DNA of 64,000 nucleotides from Sulfurovum sp. GTDB taxonomy: Bacteria; Campylobacterota; Campylobacteria; Campylobacterales; Sulfurovaceae. The notes beneath the pieces are model-generated. The model was not told the origin of the DNA, did no database searches, and was given only the letters and a program-made list of their open reading frames with translations. The translations under genes and the position numbers were made by a program. Of this stretch, positions 52,240 to 61,921 are shown piece by piece. Positions within the stretch are counted from its first letter, which is position 1, and every line of letters begins with the position of its first letter. Where the stretch lies: positions 124,001 to 188,000 of the forward strand of contig JAGXFO010000009.1 of NCBI GenBank assembly GCA_024637255.1, in the 5' to 3' direction.

Positions 52240-53154
52240 ATGAAATACAAAATAGTTTACATGGGCACACCCCACTACGCAAAAGAGATTCTCGATACCT
52301 TGATGCATGCCCAAGACATGGAAGTCTTTTTGGTCTTAACTCAACCAGACCGTCCTGTAGGACGCAAAAAGATTTTGACCCCTCCTCCAGTGAAAGTATC
52401 GGCATTAGAACACGGTATAGATGTACTTCAGCCAAATCGTCTAAGTGATGTGGGAATTGAGGATGCCATAAGGGAGATAAAACCTGATTTTATAGTGGTT
52501 GCAGCATTTGGACAGATCTTGCCTAAGTCTATATTGGACATTGCTCCTTGCATCAACTTGCATACTTCACTTTTGCCTAAGTATAGAGGTGCTTCACCTG
52601 TGCAGCAGGCTTTGCTTAATGGTGACAAAAAGACAGGTGTCACTTCTATGATGATGGAAGAAGGACTTGACACTGGGCCCATACTTGAAAAAATAGAATT
52701 TGAAATACCATCAGACATGAAACTCCATGCACTGATGGCGCAACTTACCAACGATGCATGCAAACTTATATTGAGCACTCTTAGAAAATACGACCATATA
52801 AAAGCAGAGACACAGGATGAAAGTCAGGCAACACTTTGTAAAAAAATTAAAAAGAGTGATGGCGAAGTGGATTTTGAAGATGCTAGTTTGATTTATAATA
52901 AATACCGTGCATTTGAAGGTTGGCCAGGTATTTTTACTGCTGAGGGAACAAAACTTGATGGACTTTCTTTGGTAGACACAAGCTCTCACAACAAGATACA
53001 TGAAATCCTCTCTTTCGTAGGCGACAGTGTAGTGGTTGCTTGCATGGAAGGATCCTTGCAAATTGAAACGCTTCAGCCTGCATCCAAAAAAGCAATGTCT
53101 GCAAAAGCATACTGTGTAGGAAGGGGGCTAAAAGTTGGAGATCTTATCATTTGA
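52240..53154 (+). CDS. fmt: Methionyl-tRNA formyltransferase
   Basis: The product has 304 residues. It shows VYMGTPHYAKEILDTLMHA, the formyl-folate loop TQPDRPVGRKKILTPPPVK, and the catalytic INLHTSLLPKYRGASPVQQA with the conserved His and Asn. It formylates initiator Met-tRNA. The stop overlaps birA by 20 bases. Confidence 0.96.
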   Translation: MKYKIVYMGTPHYAKEILDTLMHAQDMEVFLVLTQPDRPVGRKKILTPPPVKVSALEHGIDVLQPNRLSDVGIEDAIREIKPDFIVVAAFGQILPKSILDIAPCINLHTSLLPKYRGASPVQQALLNGDKKTGVTSMMMEEGLDTGPILEKIEFEIPSDMKLHALMAQLTNDACKLILSTLRKYDHIKAETQDESQATLCKKIKKSDGEVDFEDASLIYNKYRAFEGWPGIFTAEGTKLDGLSLVDTSSHNKIHEILSFVGDSVVVACMEGSLQIETLQPASKKAMSAKAYCVGRGLKVGDLII

Positions 53155-53770
53155 TACTTTAGCCTCTACACAAAAATATCTTCTAGAGCAATTAGAGAAG
53201 AAAACAATGAAATCACCTATAGCAGTTATTGCGACACAACAATATTCGGGTATTGGAAGTCGTGACAACTCTTGGTCCGGAGGAGAGGGAAATTTCTTTG
53301 CCTCTATCGCTTTGGATCTGGAGAGGCTCCCTTCTGATTTGCCACTCTCTTCAGCCTCTATCTATTTTTCTTTTATTATGAAGCAAACACTTTTGGAGCT
53401 TGGTAAAAATATCTGGTTAAAATGGCCAAATGATTTTTATTTAAATGATGATAAAGTAGGCGGGACCATTACCCAAAAAATAAATGATACTTTGGTGTGT
53501 GGAATTGGCATAAATTTAAAAAATTCACACAATGGTCATAGGGCCTTACAGTGCGATATTTCACCTAAAAAACTACTCGAGAATTACCTTTGCAAACTTG
53601 AAAAATTTCCTCAATGGAAGCATATCTTTAGTGAGTATAAGATAGAATTTGAGCTAAGTAGGAAGTTTTCAGTTCATATTGAAAACTATCAAACGAGCCT
53701 AGGGGACGCAGTGTTGTGCGAAGATGGCTCTCTAATAATTGGAGGTAAAAAGGTGTTTAGTTTACGATGA
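53135..53770 (+). CDS. birA: Biotin-[acetyl-CoA-carboxylase] ligase BirA
   Basis: The product has 211 residues, with only the ligase domain and no N-terminal DNA-binding domain, so it does not act as a repressor. Motifs are SFDTLASTQKYLLEQ, the biotin/ATP loop QYSGIGSRDNSWSGGEGNFF, WLKWPNDFYLNDDKVGGTI and VCGIGINLKNS. It overlaps fmt (20 bases) and parA (4 bases). Confidence 0.92.
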   Translation: MEILSFDTLASTQKYLLEQLEKKTMKSPIAVIATQQYSGIGSRDNSWSGGEGNFFASIALDLERLPSDLPLSSASIYFSFIMKQTLLELGKNIWLKWPNDFYLNDDKVGGTITQKINDTLVCGIGINLKNSHNGHRALQCDISPKKLLENYLCKLEKFPQWKHIFSEYKIEFELSRKFSVHIENYQTSLGDAVLCEDGSLIIGGKKVFSLR

Positions 53771-54552
53771 GTGAAGTGATTAGTATAGCCAACCAAAAGG
53801 GTGGTGTAGGAAAAACAACAACAGCAGTAAACTTGGCAGCATCCTTGGCAGAAAAAGGCAAAAAAGTCCTTCTTTTAGATATTGATCCCCAATCTAATGC
53901 AACTACCAGTTTAGGCTTCAGCCGTAGTGATTATGAATTTAATATTTATCATGTACTTATTGGGAGCAAAAAACTTTCAGAAGTGATACTGAAAACAGAT
54001 ATTAAAAATCTAAAATTAGCACCGTCAAACATTGGCTTGGTCGGTATAGAAAAAGAGTTTTATAATCCTAACAAAAAGAATAGGGAGCTGATACTTAAAG
54101 AAAAAATCAAAGAGGTATCTTCCAGTTTTGATTTTATTATTATCGATTCTCCTCCGGCACTTGGACCTATTACCATTAATGCTTTGAGTGCATCAGATTC
54201 TGTAATTATTCCCATACAATGCGAATTTTTTGCATTGGAAGGTCTGGCGCAACTACTTAATACAGTGAGTCTTTTAAAAAAGACCATTAATCCAAAACTT
54301 AAAATAAAAGGCTTCTTACCTACGATGTATTCTGGACAAAATAATCTTTCGAAACAGGTACTGGCAGATTTAAGTCATCATTTTAAAGATAAACTTTTCC
54401 ATATGAAAAAAGGAAAAGAATGTATTGTTGTACCTCGTAATGTAAAGATAGCAGAGAGCCCGAGTTTTGGTAAACCTGTAACGCATTATGCAGCAGACTC
54501 TAAGGGTTCGATTGCCTATAGAAATCTGGCAACTGTGATAGTAAGAGGTTAA
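53767..54552 (+). CDS. parA: Chromosome partition ATPase ParA/Soj
   Basis: The product has 261 residues. The deviant Walker A is IANQKGGVGKTTTAVNLA, then LLLDIDPQSNATTSLG, IIDSPPALGPITINALSA and IPIQCEFFALEGLAQLL. It forms nucleoid-associated gradients that move ParB complexes. It starts within birA (4-base overlap) and is three bases from parB. Confidence 0.96.
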   Translation: MSEVISIANQKGGVGKTTTAVNLAASLAEKGKKVLLLDIDPQSNATTSLGFSRSDYEFNIYHVLIGSKKLSEVILKTDIKNLKLAPSNIGLVGIEKEFYNPNKKNRELILKEKIKEVSSSFDFIIIDSPPALGPITINALSASDSVIIPIQCEFFALEGLAQLLNTVSLLKKTINPKLKIKGFLPTMYSGQNNLSKQVLADLSHHFKDKLFHMKKGKECIVVPRNVKIAESPSFGKPVTHYAADSKGSIAYRNLATVIVRG

Positions 54553-54555
54553 GGT

Positions 54556-55422
54556 ATGGCATTGGGCAGAGGGTTGGAAGAAATACTTTCCGAAGTAGAA
54601 GAAGCATATGAAAAAGATTTTAGCGGTATTAACAGTTTTGAACTTGAAGCACAAGGAGCAAGAGTAGAGGAGCTAATATTAGACAGTATCTCAGCGAATC
54701 CTTTTCAGCCTCGTAAACATTTTGATGAACAGGCACTTAAAGAGTTAAGTCAGTCTATTTTAGAGCATGGACTTCTTCAGCCTATTGTTGTTATAGAAAG
54801 AGAAGATGGCTATTTATTGATTGCCGGTGAACGTCGCTTAAGGGCGCATAAGCTTGCAGGTTTGGCACGAATTAAGGCCATTATTGCTAATGTAGATATC
54901 GATGAGGTGCGATTACGCGAACTTGCGCTTATTGAAAACATACAAAGAGAAAACCTTAATGCCATAGAGCTTGCAAATTCCTATGCAGAGTTGATTGAAG
55001 TACACAACATTACGCACGACGATCTTTCTGCAATTGTGCATAAAAGCCGTTCACAAATTACCAATACGATGCGTCTTCTTGGCTTATCTCCATATGCACA
55101 GCTACAGCTTATTGAAGGCAAAATCTCACAAGGGCATGCAAAAGTTTTAGTGGGTCTTGATGAAAAGAAACAAAAGATTGTTATTGACAGTGTTATCGGT
55201 CAGAAATTAAGTGTGCGCGATACTGAAAATATGGTGAAAAACTATAAAGGTAATGTTTCTGCAACGATACCCAAAAAAGCTACTCCTAAGTTATTGGAAA
55301 AATATGCTGAATTTTTAGCGGAGACTTTACCTTTTAAACATAAATTAAAAGACAAAAGTATTGAAATAAGTTTTCATAATGAAAAAGAAGTTGACAAATT
55401 CATAGCATTTCTTGGCCAATGA
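54556..55422 (+). CDS. parB: Chromosome partition protein ParB
   Basis: The product has 288 residues. A short N-terminal tail (MALGRGLEEILSEVEEA) is followed by the CTPase domain ISANPFQPRKHFDEQALKEL, IAGERRLRAHKLAGLARIKA and ENIQRENLNAIELANSYAEL. Next comes the HTH, HKSRSQITNTMRLLGLSPYA, and a C-terminal dimer domain. I searched by eye for the parS consensus TGTTTCACGTGAAACA and did not find it in this window. Confidence 0.95.
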   Translation: MALGRGLEEILSEVEEAYEKDFSGINSFELEAQGARVEELILDSISANPFQPRKHFDEQALKELSQSILEHGLLQPIVVIEREDGYLLIAGERRLRAHKLAGLARIKAIIANVDIDEVRLRELALIENIQRENLNAIELANSYAELIEVHNITHDDLSAIVHKSRSQITNTMRLLGLSPYAQLQLIEGKISQGHAKVLVGLDEKKQKIVIDSVIGQKLSVRDTENMVKNYKGNVSATIPKKATPKLLEKYAEFLAETLPFKHKLKDKSIEISFHNEKEVDKFIAFLGQ

Positions 55423-55536
55423 ATGAGAATAAAATAAATACAGCATTTAAAGTGAATACTAAAATAATTATTTTATAATATCTTCTTATCTTTTGGCAAA
55501 TATCTACTAATTTTAATCATACCCTCATAACAATAA

Positions 55537-55545
55537 TGGTAAAAT
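55537..55545 (+). promoter_or_regulatory. Candidate extended -10 promoter of the ATP synthase operon
   Basis: TGgTAAAAT lies 26 bases before the atpF' ATG, in a 149-bp AT-rich gap that also contains the palindrome TAAAATAATTATTTTA at 55460-55475. The gene spacing suggests the whole atpF'FHAGDC run is one transcript. Confidence 0.5.
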
Positions 55546-55571
55546 AATGCGAAATTACACGAGGAGTTTTA

Positions 55572-55994
55572 ATGCTTGACATACATTTACCATTGATGTT
55601 GTTCGTTCTAGCTTTGTTTCTAGCCCTACTTGTTCTTTTGAATAATATGCTATTTCAGCCATTGGTTAAATTTATGGATGAAAGAGATAACTCTATAGCA
55701 AAAGATTTAGAAGCAGCAAAAGGTTTGAGCGGAAACAGCGACGAGCTAAATGCAAAGGCGGATGAAATTATTAGCAATGCTAAAAATGAAGCTGCAGGAA
55801 TCAGACAGAAAGCAATTGATGATGAGAAAACATTAGCTGCAGGCAAAATAGAGACCAAACAAAATGAATTAGAAATTGAGCACAACAAGTTTCTAGACAA
55901 ACTTAGCTCTGATAAAGAGAACCTTAAAAACTCTCTTCTCTCTCAAATGCCTCTTTTTAAAGAGAGCCTTAAAGCTAAATTTAGCAAATTATAG
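55572..55994 (+). CDS. atpF': ATP synthase subunit b'
   Basis: The product has 140 residues. One N-terminal membrane helix (LPLMLFVLALFLALLVLLNN) is followed by FQPLVKFMDERDNSIAKDLE and a long charged coiled-coil. It is the peripheral-stalk b' partner of the b subunit next door. A heterodimeric b/b' stalk is normal in this phylum. Confidence 0.9.
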   Translation: MLDIHLPLMLFVLALFLALLVLLNNMLFQPLVKFMDERDNSIAKDLEAAKGLSGNSDELNAKADEIISNAKNEAAGIRQKAIDDEKTLAAGKIETKQNELEIEHNKFLDKLSSDKENLKNSLLSQMPLFKESLKAKFSKL

Positions 55995-56006
55995 GAAGGG
56001 ATAAAT

Positions 56007-56552
56007 ATGAAAAAAATAGTATTGTTGTCTTTACTTGTAGTGCCTGCTATTCTTTTGGCAAGTGGCACAGACGGAGAATCAACTCGTTATTTTGCACAAA
56101 CAGGCAGAGAGACAGATTTTTGGCCAAGAATAGTGAATTTTTCTATCTTTGCAGCTTTGCTTTATTATCTGCTTGCTAATCCGATCAAAAACTTTTTTAA
56201 AGGTAGAAGTGAGGGTATAGCAGCACAATTGAGTGAGATTGAAGAGAAACTTCAAGCTGCAAAAGATGAGAAAAAAGAAGCACAGAATCGTTTAGATAAA
56301 AGCGAAGAACGCGCAAAAATCATTATTGTTGATGCTAAGGCAGAAGCAATTTTGTTAGCAGAAAAAATTGCTCTTTCAAATCAAAATGAGTTAGCGATGC
56401 TAGAGAAACAACTTCAAGATAAAATCATTTTTGAAGAAAGAAGAGTAGCGAGAGAGGCTATAGACGAAATCTTGAGTGAAAACATCACCAATGATGATAT
56501 CATGCTTGATGAAGCTAAAGTTGTTGAAATAATTTCCAAGAAGGTGGCATAA
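56007..56552 (+). CDS. atpF: ATP synthase subunit b
   Basis: The product has 181 residues. An N-terminal signal-like helix (IVLLSLLVVPAILLASG) precedes the usual b-subunit membrane helix (IVNFSIFAALLYYLLANP) and NPIKNFFKGRSEGIAAQLSE, then a coiled-coil stalk. The extra N-terminal helix is typical of Campylobacterota b subunits. atpH begins one base after the stop. Confidence 0.9.
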   Translation: MKKIVLLSLLVVPAILLASGTDGESTRYFAQTGRETDFWPRIVNFSIFAALLYYLLANPIKNFFKGRSEGIAAQLSEIEEKLQAAKDEKKEAQNRLDKSEERAKIIIVDAKAEAILLAEKIALSNQNELAMLEKQLQDKIIFEERRVAREAIDEILSENITNDDIMLDEAKVVEIISKKVA

Positions 56553-57080
56553 ATGGAAGAGCTAATCGCCAAAAGGTATGCACAGGCACTCTCATCTGTT
56601 TCTACGGATCTTCCAGGTGTTCTAGAAGTTCTCAATGTGCTTTCTGAGGCAACAGGCAGTTCAGAGATTAAATCAATGTTAATATCTCCAATCATATCAA
56701 GTGAGAAAAAGACAGAAACAATCTTAGCTGCGCTTGCTCAGAATGCAGATGGTTCACTTGTAAATTTTATTAAAATTTTAGGTGAAAATAATAGACTTGA
56801 TTTGATTCCTGCCATCACAAAAGTGTTGAATGCAGAGCAACAGCGTATTTCAAACAAGTATGAGGGTGTGGTGAAAAGTGCATCATCATTGGATGAAGCG
56901 GCTTTGGCTAATCTAGAAGAGACACTTAAGAAGTATACAGGTTCAACGATAAAATTGACACAGGAAAAATCTGACCTTGAGGGGTTGCGTGTTTTGGTGG
57001 ATGATTTGGGTATAGAGGTAAACTTCTCTAAGCAGAGAGTTAAAGAACAGTTAATCGATTTCATTAAGAAATCTTTATAG
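56553..57080 (+). CDS. atpH: ATP synthase subunit delta
   Basis: The product has 175 residues, beginning EELIAKRYAQALSSVSTDL and ending with GLRVLVDDLGIEVNFSKQRV and EQLIDFIKKSL, the F1 delta pattern. It joins the peripheral stalk to F1. It directly follows atpF. Confidence 0.92.
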   Translation: MEELIAKRYAQALSSVSTDLPGVLEVLNVLSEATGSSEIKSMLISPIISSEKKTETILAALAQNADGSLVNFIKILGENNRLDLIPAITKVLNAEQQRISNKYEGVVKSASSLDEAALANLEETLKKYTGSTIKLTQEKSDLEGLRVLVDDLGIEVNFSKQRVKEQLIDFIKKSL

Positions 57081-57104
57081 TTATCTAATTAGAAAGGAGT
57101 ATCA

Positions 57105-58619
57105 GTGGCAGTAAAATTGCAAGCAGATGAGATAAGTTCAATCATCAAAGAGAGAATTGAGAATTTTGAAATTGATGTTGACATCAATGAAATAGGAAAA
57201 GTAGTAGGTATCGCAGACGGTGTTTCAACCATTTACGGTCTTAACAATGTTATGGCTGGAGAAGTTGTAGAGTTTGATAATGGTGCCAGAGGACTTGTAT
57301 TAAACCTTGAAGAAGCCAATGTGGGTGTTGTTGTTCTTGGCTCAAGTGCAGGAATAAGAGAAGGCATGACTGTTAAGAGAGCCGGAGACCTTCTTAGGGT
57401 ACCAGTAGGCGATGCATTAATGGGTAGAGTTGTTAACTCACTTGGTGAGCCGATTGATGGTAAAGGTACAGTAGTAGCCGCAGAGCATAGATTCGTAGAA
57501 GAAAAAGCACCAGGAATCATGGCTAGAAAGTCAGTTCATGAGCCACTTCAAACGGGCATCAAAGCGATTGATGCACTCGTACCAGTTGGTAGAGGGCAAA
57601 GAGAGCTTATTATTGGTGACAGACAAACAGGTAAGACAACTTTGGCCATTGATACCATTATCAACCAAAAGGGCCAAGATGTTGTATGTATCTATGTTGC
57701 GATTGGTCAAAAGCAATCAACAGTAGCCGCTACAGTAAAAAAACTTGAAGAGCATGGCGCAATGGATTATACGATCATTGTAAATGCTGGTGCATCAGAT
57801 GCAGCAGCATTACAATTCCTTGCTCCTTATGCAGGTGTAACTATGGCTGAGTACTTCAGAGATAATGGTAGACATGCAGTTATCATTTATGATGACCTTT
57901 CTAAACATGCGGTTGCATACAGAGAGATGTCACTTATTCTTAGAAGACCTCCAGGCAGAGAGGCATACCCTGGTGACGTTTTCTATCTTCACTCAAGATT
58001 ACTTGAAAGAGCAGCTAAGCTTTCTGATGAATTAGGTGCTGGCTCTATTACCGCATTCCCTATTATCGAAACTCAAGCAGGTGATGTCGCGGCGTATATT
58101 CCAACCAACGTTATCTCTATTACAGATGGTCAAATTTTCTTAGAGACTGACCTATTTAACTCGGGTATAAGACCAGCGATTAACGTAGGGCTTTCAGTTT
58201 CACGTGTTGGTGGTGCTGCTCAGATCAAAGCGATCAAACAAGTTTCTGGAACACTTAGACTTGACCTTGCGTCATTTAGAGAACTTCAGGCATTTGCACA
58301 ATTCGCATCTGACCTTGATGACTATACTAGAGGACAGCTTGAGCGTGGGCAAAGAATGGTAGAAGTACTTAAGCAGGGACCTTATGCTCCAGTGCCTATT
58401 GAAAAACAAGTTGTTATTATCTTTGCCGGTGCAAATGGATTCCTGGATGATATCGCTGTATCTTCTGTAACAAAATTTGAAGCAGAGCTTATGCCATTTA
58501 TGGAAGTAAAATATTCCAATATCCTGGATGCTATCAGAAATGAGAAAAAAATCTCTGATGATACTGATGGAGAATTACGTAAAGCTATAGAAGACTTCAA
58601 AGCTTCATTTGCTGGATAA
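57105..58619 (+). CDS. atpA: ATP synthase subunit alpha
   Basis: A GTG start has GAAAGGAG upstream. The product has 504 residues. The non-catalytic P-loop is GDRQTGKTTLAIDTIINQKG; other blocks are VGRGQRELII, IIYDDLSKHAVAYREMSLIL and SVSRVGGAAQIKAIKQVSG. Confidence 0.97.
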   Translation: MAVKLQADEISSIIKERIENFEIDVDINEIGKVVGIADGVSTIYGLNNVMAGEVVEFDNGARGLVLNLEEANVGVVVLGSSAGIREGMTVKRAGDLLRVPVGDALMGRVVNSLGEPIDGKGTVVAAEHRFVEEKAPGIMARKSVHEPLQTGIKAIDALVPVGRGQRELIIGDRQTGKTTLAIDTIINQKGQDVVCIYVAIGQKQSTVAATVKKLEEHGAMDYTIIVNAGASDAAALQFLAPYAGVTMAEYFRDNGRHAVIIYDDLSKHAVAYREMSLILRRPPGREAYPGDVFYLHSRLLERAAKLSDELGAGSITAFPIIETQAGDVAAYIPTNVISITDGQIFLETDLFNSGIRPAINVGLSVSRVGGAAQIKAIKQVSGTLRLDLASFRELQAFAQFASDLDDYTRGQLERGQRMVEVLKQGPYAPVPIEKQVVIIFAGANGFLDDIAVSSVTKFEAELMPFMEVKYSNILDAIRNEKKISDDTDGELRKAIEDFKASFAG

Positions 58620-58631
58620 GAAAGGCTAATT

Positions 58632-59519
58632 ATGGCTAATTTAAAAGAGATAAAGCGTAAAATTGGATCTGTTAAAAATACACAAAAGACCACTAAAGCC
58701 ATGAAGCTTGTCTCTTCTGCGAAACTGAAAAGAACAGAAGAGCTTGCTAGAAGGTCTAGAGTCTATGCTGCAAAACTGACCGAGCTTTTAAATGAGATTG
58801 CTCAAAAGATGCAACAAAATAATATCGGTGGTTTAGATAATATTTATTTTAGAGATGTACAAAATCCTAAAATAGTCGATATTGTATTTGTGACAGCAGA
58901 TAAAGGTCTTTGTGGCGGTTTTAATGCACAGACAATCAAAAGAGTAAATCAATTGATTGTGAAGTATAAAGCTGATGATGTTAAAGTGCGTCTTCGAGCA
59001 GTTGGAAGAAAAGGTATTGATTATTTTAAATTCAACAACATTGATTTAATTGACGAAATTATTGGACTTTCTGCCGCACCAGACTTTAAACAAGCTGCAG
59101 AGTTCATCTCTGAAGTAGCTGAGTCGTATGTAAAAGGTGAAACAGATAAGATAGTTTTAGTGCACAATGGTTATGTAAGTATGATTACTCAAGCGATAAG
59201 AGAAGATCAGCTTTTGCCAGTAGATGCATCAAAATTAGCACTTAACGCTGTTTCTACTTCAGAGCTTGAAGTAGAACCTGATGATGATGACACACTTCTT
59301 GAAGCATTGGTGAAGCGTTATGTTGAGTATACGATGTATTACTCACTTATTGATTCATTGGCAGCGGAACATTCTGCTCGTATGCAAGCAATGGATGCAG
59401 CAACTACCAATGCTAAAAAGATGGTTAAAGAGCTTACTGTAAAGTATAATAAAGCAAGACAAGAATCCATTACTACTGAACTCATAGAGATTATCAGTGG
59501 TGTGGAATCAATGAAATAA
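58632..59519 (+). CDS. atpG: ATP synthase subunit gamma
   Basis: The product has 295 residues. It starts NLKEIKRKIGSVKNTQKTTK and contains FVTADKGLCGGFNAQTIKRV, with the C-terminal helix AMDAATTNAKKMVKELTVKY. It is the rotating central stalk. Confidence 0.96.
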   Translation: MANLKEIKRKIGSVKNTQKTTKAMKLVSSAKLKRTEELARRSRVYAAKLTELLNEIAQKMQQNNIGGLDNIYFRDVQNPKIVDIVFVTADKGLCGGFNAQTIKRVNQLIVKYKADDVKVRLRAVGRKGIDYFKFNNIDLIDEIIGLSAAPDFKQAAEFISEVAESYVKGETDKIVLVHNGYVSMITQAIREDQLLPVDASKLALNAVSTSELEVEPDDDDTLLEALVKRYVEYTMYYSLIDSLAAEHSARMQAMDAATTNAKKMVKELTVKYNKARQESITTELIEIISGVESMK

Positions 59520-59533
59520 TTAGAGGAGAAGTA

Positions 59534-60934
59534 ATGATAGGTAAAATAGTACAAGTCTTAGGTCCCGTGCTAGATGTGGATTTTACAGACTACCTGCCAG
59601 AGATCAATGAAGCGTTAGAAACAACATTCATGGTTGATGGCAAAGAACAAAAATTGGTTTTAGAAGTAGCGGCTCAACTTGGTGATCACAGAGTTAGAAC
59701 TATTGCTATGGATATGAGTGAGGGTGTTGTGAGAGGTCAAGAAGTCAGAGCGACTGGTTCTTCTATCAAAGTCCCTGTTGGTGAAGCAGTTCTTGGACGT
59801 ATCTTCAATGTTATCGGTGAAGCTATCGATGAGGCCGGTCCAGTAAATGCTAAAGAATATTGGTCGATCCACAGAGATCCACCACCATTTGAAGAGCAAA
59901 GTACAAAAACAGAAGTTTTTGAAACAGGTATCAAAGTAGTTGACCTTCTTGCACCATACTCAAAAGGTGGTAAAGTAGGACTATTCGGTGGTGCCGGTGT
60001 TGGTAAAACCGTAATTATTATGGAACTTATTAACAACGTTGCACTTAAGCACAGCGGTTACTCTGTATTTGCCGGTGTTGGTGAAAGAACCCGTGAAGGT
60101 AATGACCTTTACCATGAGATGAAAGAATCAAACGTACTTGACAAAGTTGCACTGTGCTACGGTCAAATGTCTGAGCCTCCTGGAGCACGTAACCGTATTG
60201 CTCTTACAGGTATTACAATGGCCGAGTATTTTAGAGATGAGATGGGTCTTGATGTATTGATGTTTATCGATAATATCTTTAGATTTGCTCAATCAGGTTC
60301 TGAAATGTCTGCACTTCTTGGCCGTATTCCTTCAGCTGTTGGTTACCAACCAACACTTGCAAGAGAGATGGGTGCACTTCAAGAGAGAATTACATCAACA
60401 ACTAAAGGTTCTATTACTTCTGTTCAGGCAGTATATGTTCCTGCGGATGACTTGACTGACCCGGCTCCTGCAGCCGTGTTTGCCCACTTGGATGCAACGA
60501 CAGTTCTTAACAGATCTATTGCTGAAAAAGGTATCTATCCTGCGGTTGACCCATTGGACTCAACTTCAAGAATGCTTGATCCGCAAATTGTTGGTGAAGA
60601 GCACTATAACTTGGCACGTGGTATTCAAAAAATTCTTCAAAAGTATAAAGACCTTCAAGATATCATTGCGATTCTTGGTATGGATGAGCTTTCTGAAGAT
60701 GACAAACTTGTTGTGCAAAGAGCAAGAAAGATTGAAAAATATCTTTCTCAACCATTCCACGTTGCTGAAGTATTTACAGGTTCTCCAGGTGTATATGTTA
60801 CACTTGAAGAGACAATCGAAGGATTTAAAGGTCTTCTCGAAGGTAAATATGATCACATGAATGAAGCTGCTTTCTATATGGTTGGAAACATTGCTGAAGC
60901 TATTGAAAAAAATGATAAGATAAACGCTAAATAA
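59534..60934 (+). CDS. atpD: ATP synthase subunit beta
   Basis: The product has 466 residues. The catalytic P-loop is GLFGGAGVGKTVIIMELINN, with AGVGERTREGNDLYHEM and the DELSEED switch at MDELSEDDKLVVQRAR (here with D for the last E). Tight spacing places it between atpG and atpC. Confidence 0.98.
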   Translation: MIGKIVQVLGPVLDVDFTDYLPEINEALETTFMVDGKEQKLVLEVAAQLGDHRVRTIAMDMSEGVVRGQEVRATGSSIKVPVGEAVLGRIFNVIGEAIDEAGPVNAKEYWSIHRDPPPFEEQSTKTEVFETGIKVVDLLAPYSKGGKVGLFGGAGVGKTVIIMELINNVALKHSGYSVFAGVGERTREGNDLYHEMKESNVLDKVALCYGQMSEPPGARNRIALTGITMAEYFRDEMGLDVLMFIDNIFRFAQSGSEMSALLGRIPSAVGYQPTLAREMGALQERITSTTKGSITSVQAVYVPADDLTDPAPAAVFAHLDATTVLNRSIAEKGIYPAVDPLDSTSRMLDPQIVGEEHYNLARGIQKILQKYKDLQDIIAILGMDELSEDDKLVVQRARKIEKYLSQPFHVAEVFTGSPGVYVTLEETIEGFKGLLEGKYDHMNEAAFYMVGNIAEAIEKNDKINAK

Positions 60935-60955
60935 GCAAGTCTATAAAGGATAATT

Positions 60956-61342
60956 ATGGAACTCATGAAGCTAGAGATTGTCACACCAAATGGTGTGATT
61001 TTTGACGCCGAAGTAAAACAGGTTACATTGCCAGGGCAAGAAGGTGAGTTTGGTGTTTTGCCCAAACATGCTACTTTGGTATCATTGCTTGATACAGGTG
61101 TGATTGTGATCGAAAAAGCAGACGGGAAAGAAGTAGCAGTTGCTATTAATTCTGGCTATGTAAAAGTTGATGAAGAGAAGACAACTTGTATCGTAGACGG
61201 AGCAGTTGCTCTATCAGGCGATGACAGTGACCTTGCTCAAGCAATTGCAGAAGCAAAAAAACTGCTTAAGAGTACTGAAGCCTCCAACGCTGCTATTGCA
61301 TCCGCAGTAAGCAAAGTGGAACAAATCGGAAAGTCTTACTAA
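60956..61342 (+). CDS. atpC: ATP synthase subunit epsilon
   Basis: The product has 128 residues. The beta-barrel N-terminal domain (LEIVTPNGVIFDAEVKQVTL, PGQEGEFGVLPKHATLVSLL) is followed by a C-terminal helical pair that can inhibit ATP hydrolysis. It is the last ATP synthase gene; the tolQ-like gene starts two bases after its stop. Confidence 0.94.
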   Translation: MELMKLEIVTPNGVIFDAEVKQVTLPGQEGEFGVLPKHATLVSLLDTGVIVIEKADGKEVAVAINSGYVKVDEEKTTCIVDGAVALSGDDSDLAQAIAEAKKLLKSTEASNAAIASAVSKVEQIGKSY

Positions 61343-61343
61343 C

Positions 61344-61919
61344 TTGGGCTCGCTTATTACTTATTTATTTGAAAGCAGTGCAATTACTATTTTTGTACTG
61401 CTTTTACTCTCAGGCTATTTCATTACAACTTTTTGGGTATTTTTTGATAGATATCATATATTAAATTCACGAATAAACTCCGAAGCTACATCACTCAAGG
61501 CACTTTATACAGGCCAGTCAAAATCAGTGGCTAGATCTTCACTTATTTTTACTTATCTGTCTCGGGTTAGTACACCAAATAAAGCTATACTAGAGGCAGC
61601 ATCTTCTGATGCAATCCGTGTTTCAACAAAAGGACTCACTGTGCTTTCAATTATTGCGTCTACTTCACCTTTTATTGGACTTTTTGGTACGGTTATAGGG
61701 ATACTTGAAACTTTTTCGAAACTCGGTACACAGTCTAGTGCTTCTTTGAGTGTTGTTGCTCCAGCCATATCTGAAGCACTTATTGCTACTGCGGCAGGCA
61801 TAGCAGTAGCAATCTTTGCCTATACCTTCCACTTGATATTGAAACGTAAGGCATACGAATTAAGTTCACTGCTTTCTTCACAGTCTGAAGTCATTTTATC
61901 TCAAGTGATGGAGGATTGA
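61344..61919 (+). CDS. tolQ: TolQ (MotA/TolQ/ExbB proton channel family)
   Basis: A TTG start is two bases after atpC. The product has 191 residues and three membrane helices, with the channel signature LTVLSIIASTSPFIGLFGTV and VVAPAISEALIATAAGIAVA. With TolR it forms the proton-driven motor for the TolA-like protein downstream. The name tolQ, rather than exbB, is based on the following tolR, TolA-like and tolB genes. Confidence 0.88.
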   Translation: MGSLITYLFESSAITIFVLLLLSGYFITTFWVFFDRYHILNSRINSEATSLKALYTGQSKSVARSSLIFTYLSRVSTPNKAILEAASSDAIRVSTKGLTVLSIIASTSPFIGLFGTVIGILETFSKLGTQSSASLSVVAPAISEALIATAAGIAVAIFAYTFHLILKRKAYELSSLLSSQSEVILSQVMED

Positions 61920-61921
61920 AA

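Noticed and set aside
53767..55571. A parS site near parAB
   Set aside because: I looked for TGTTTCACGTGAAACA-like 16-mers and saw none in the parAB region; sites may lie outside the window.
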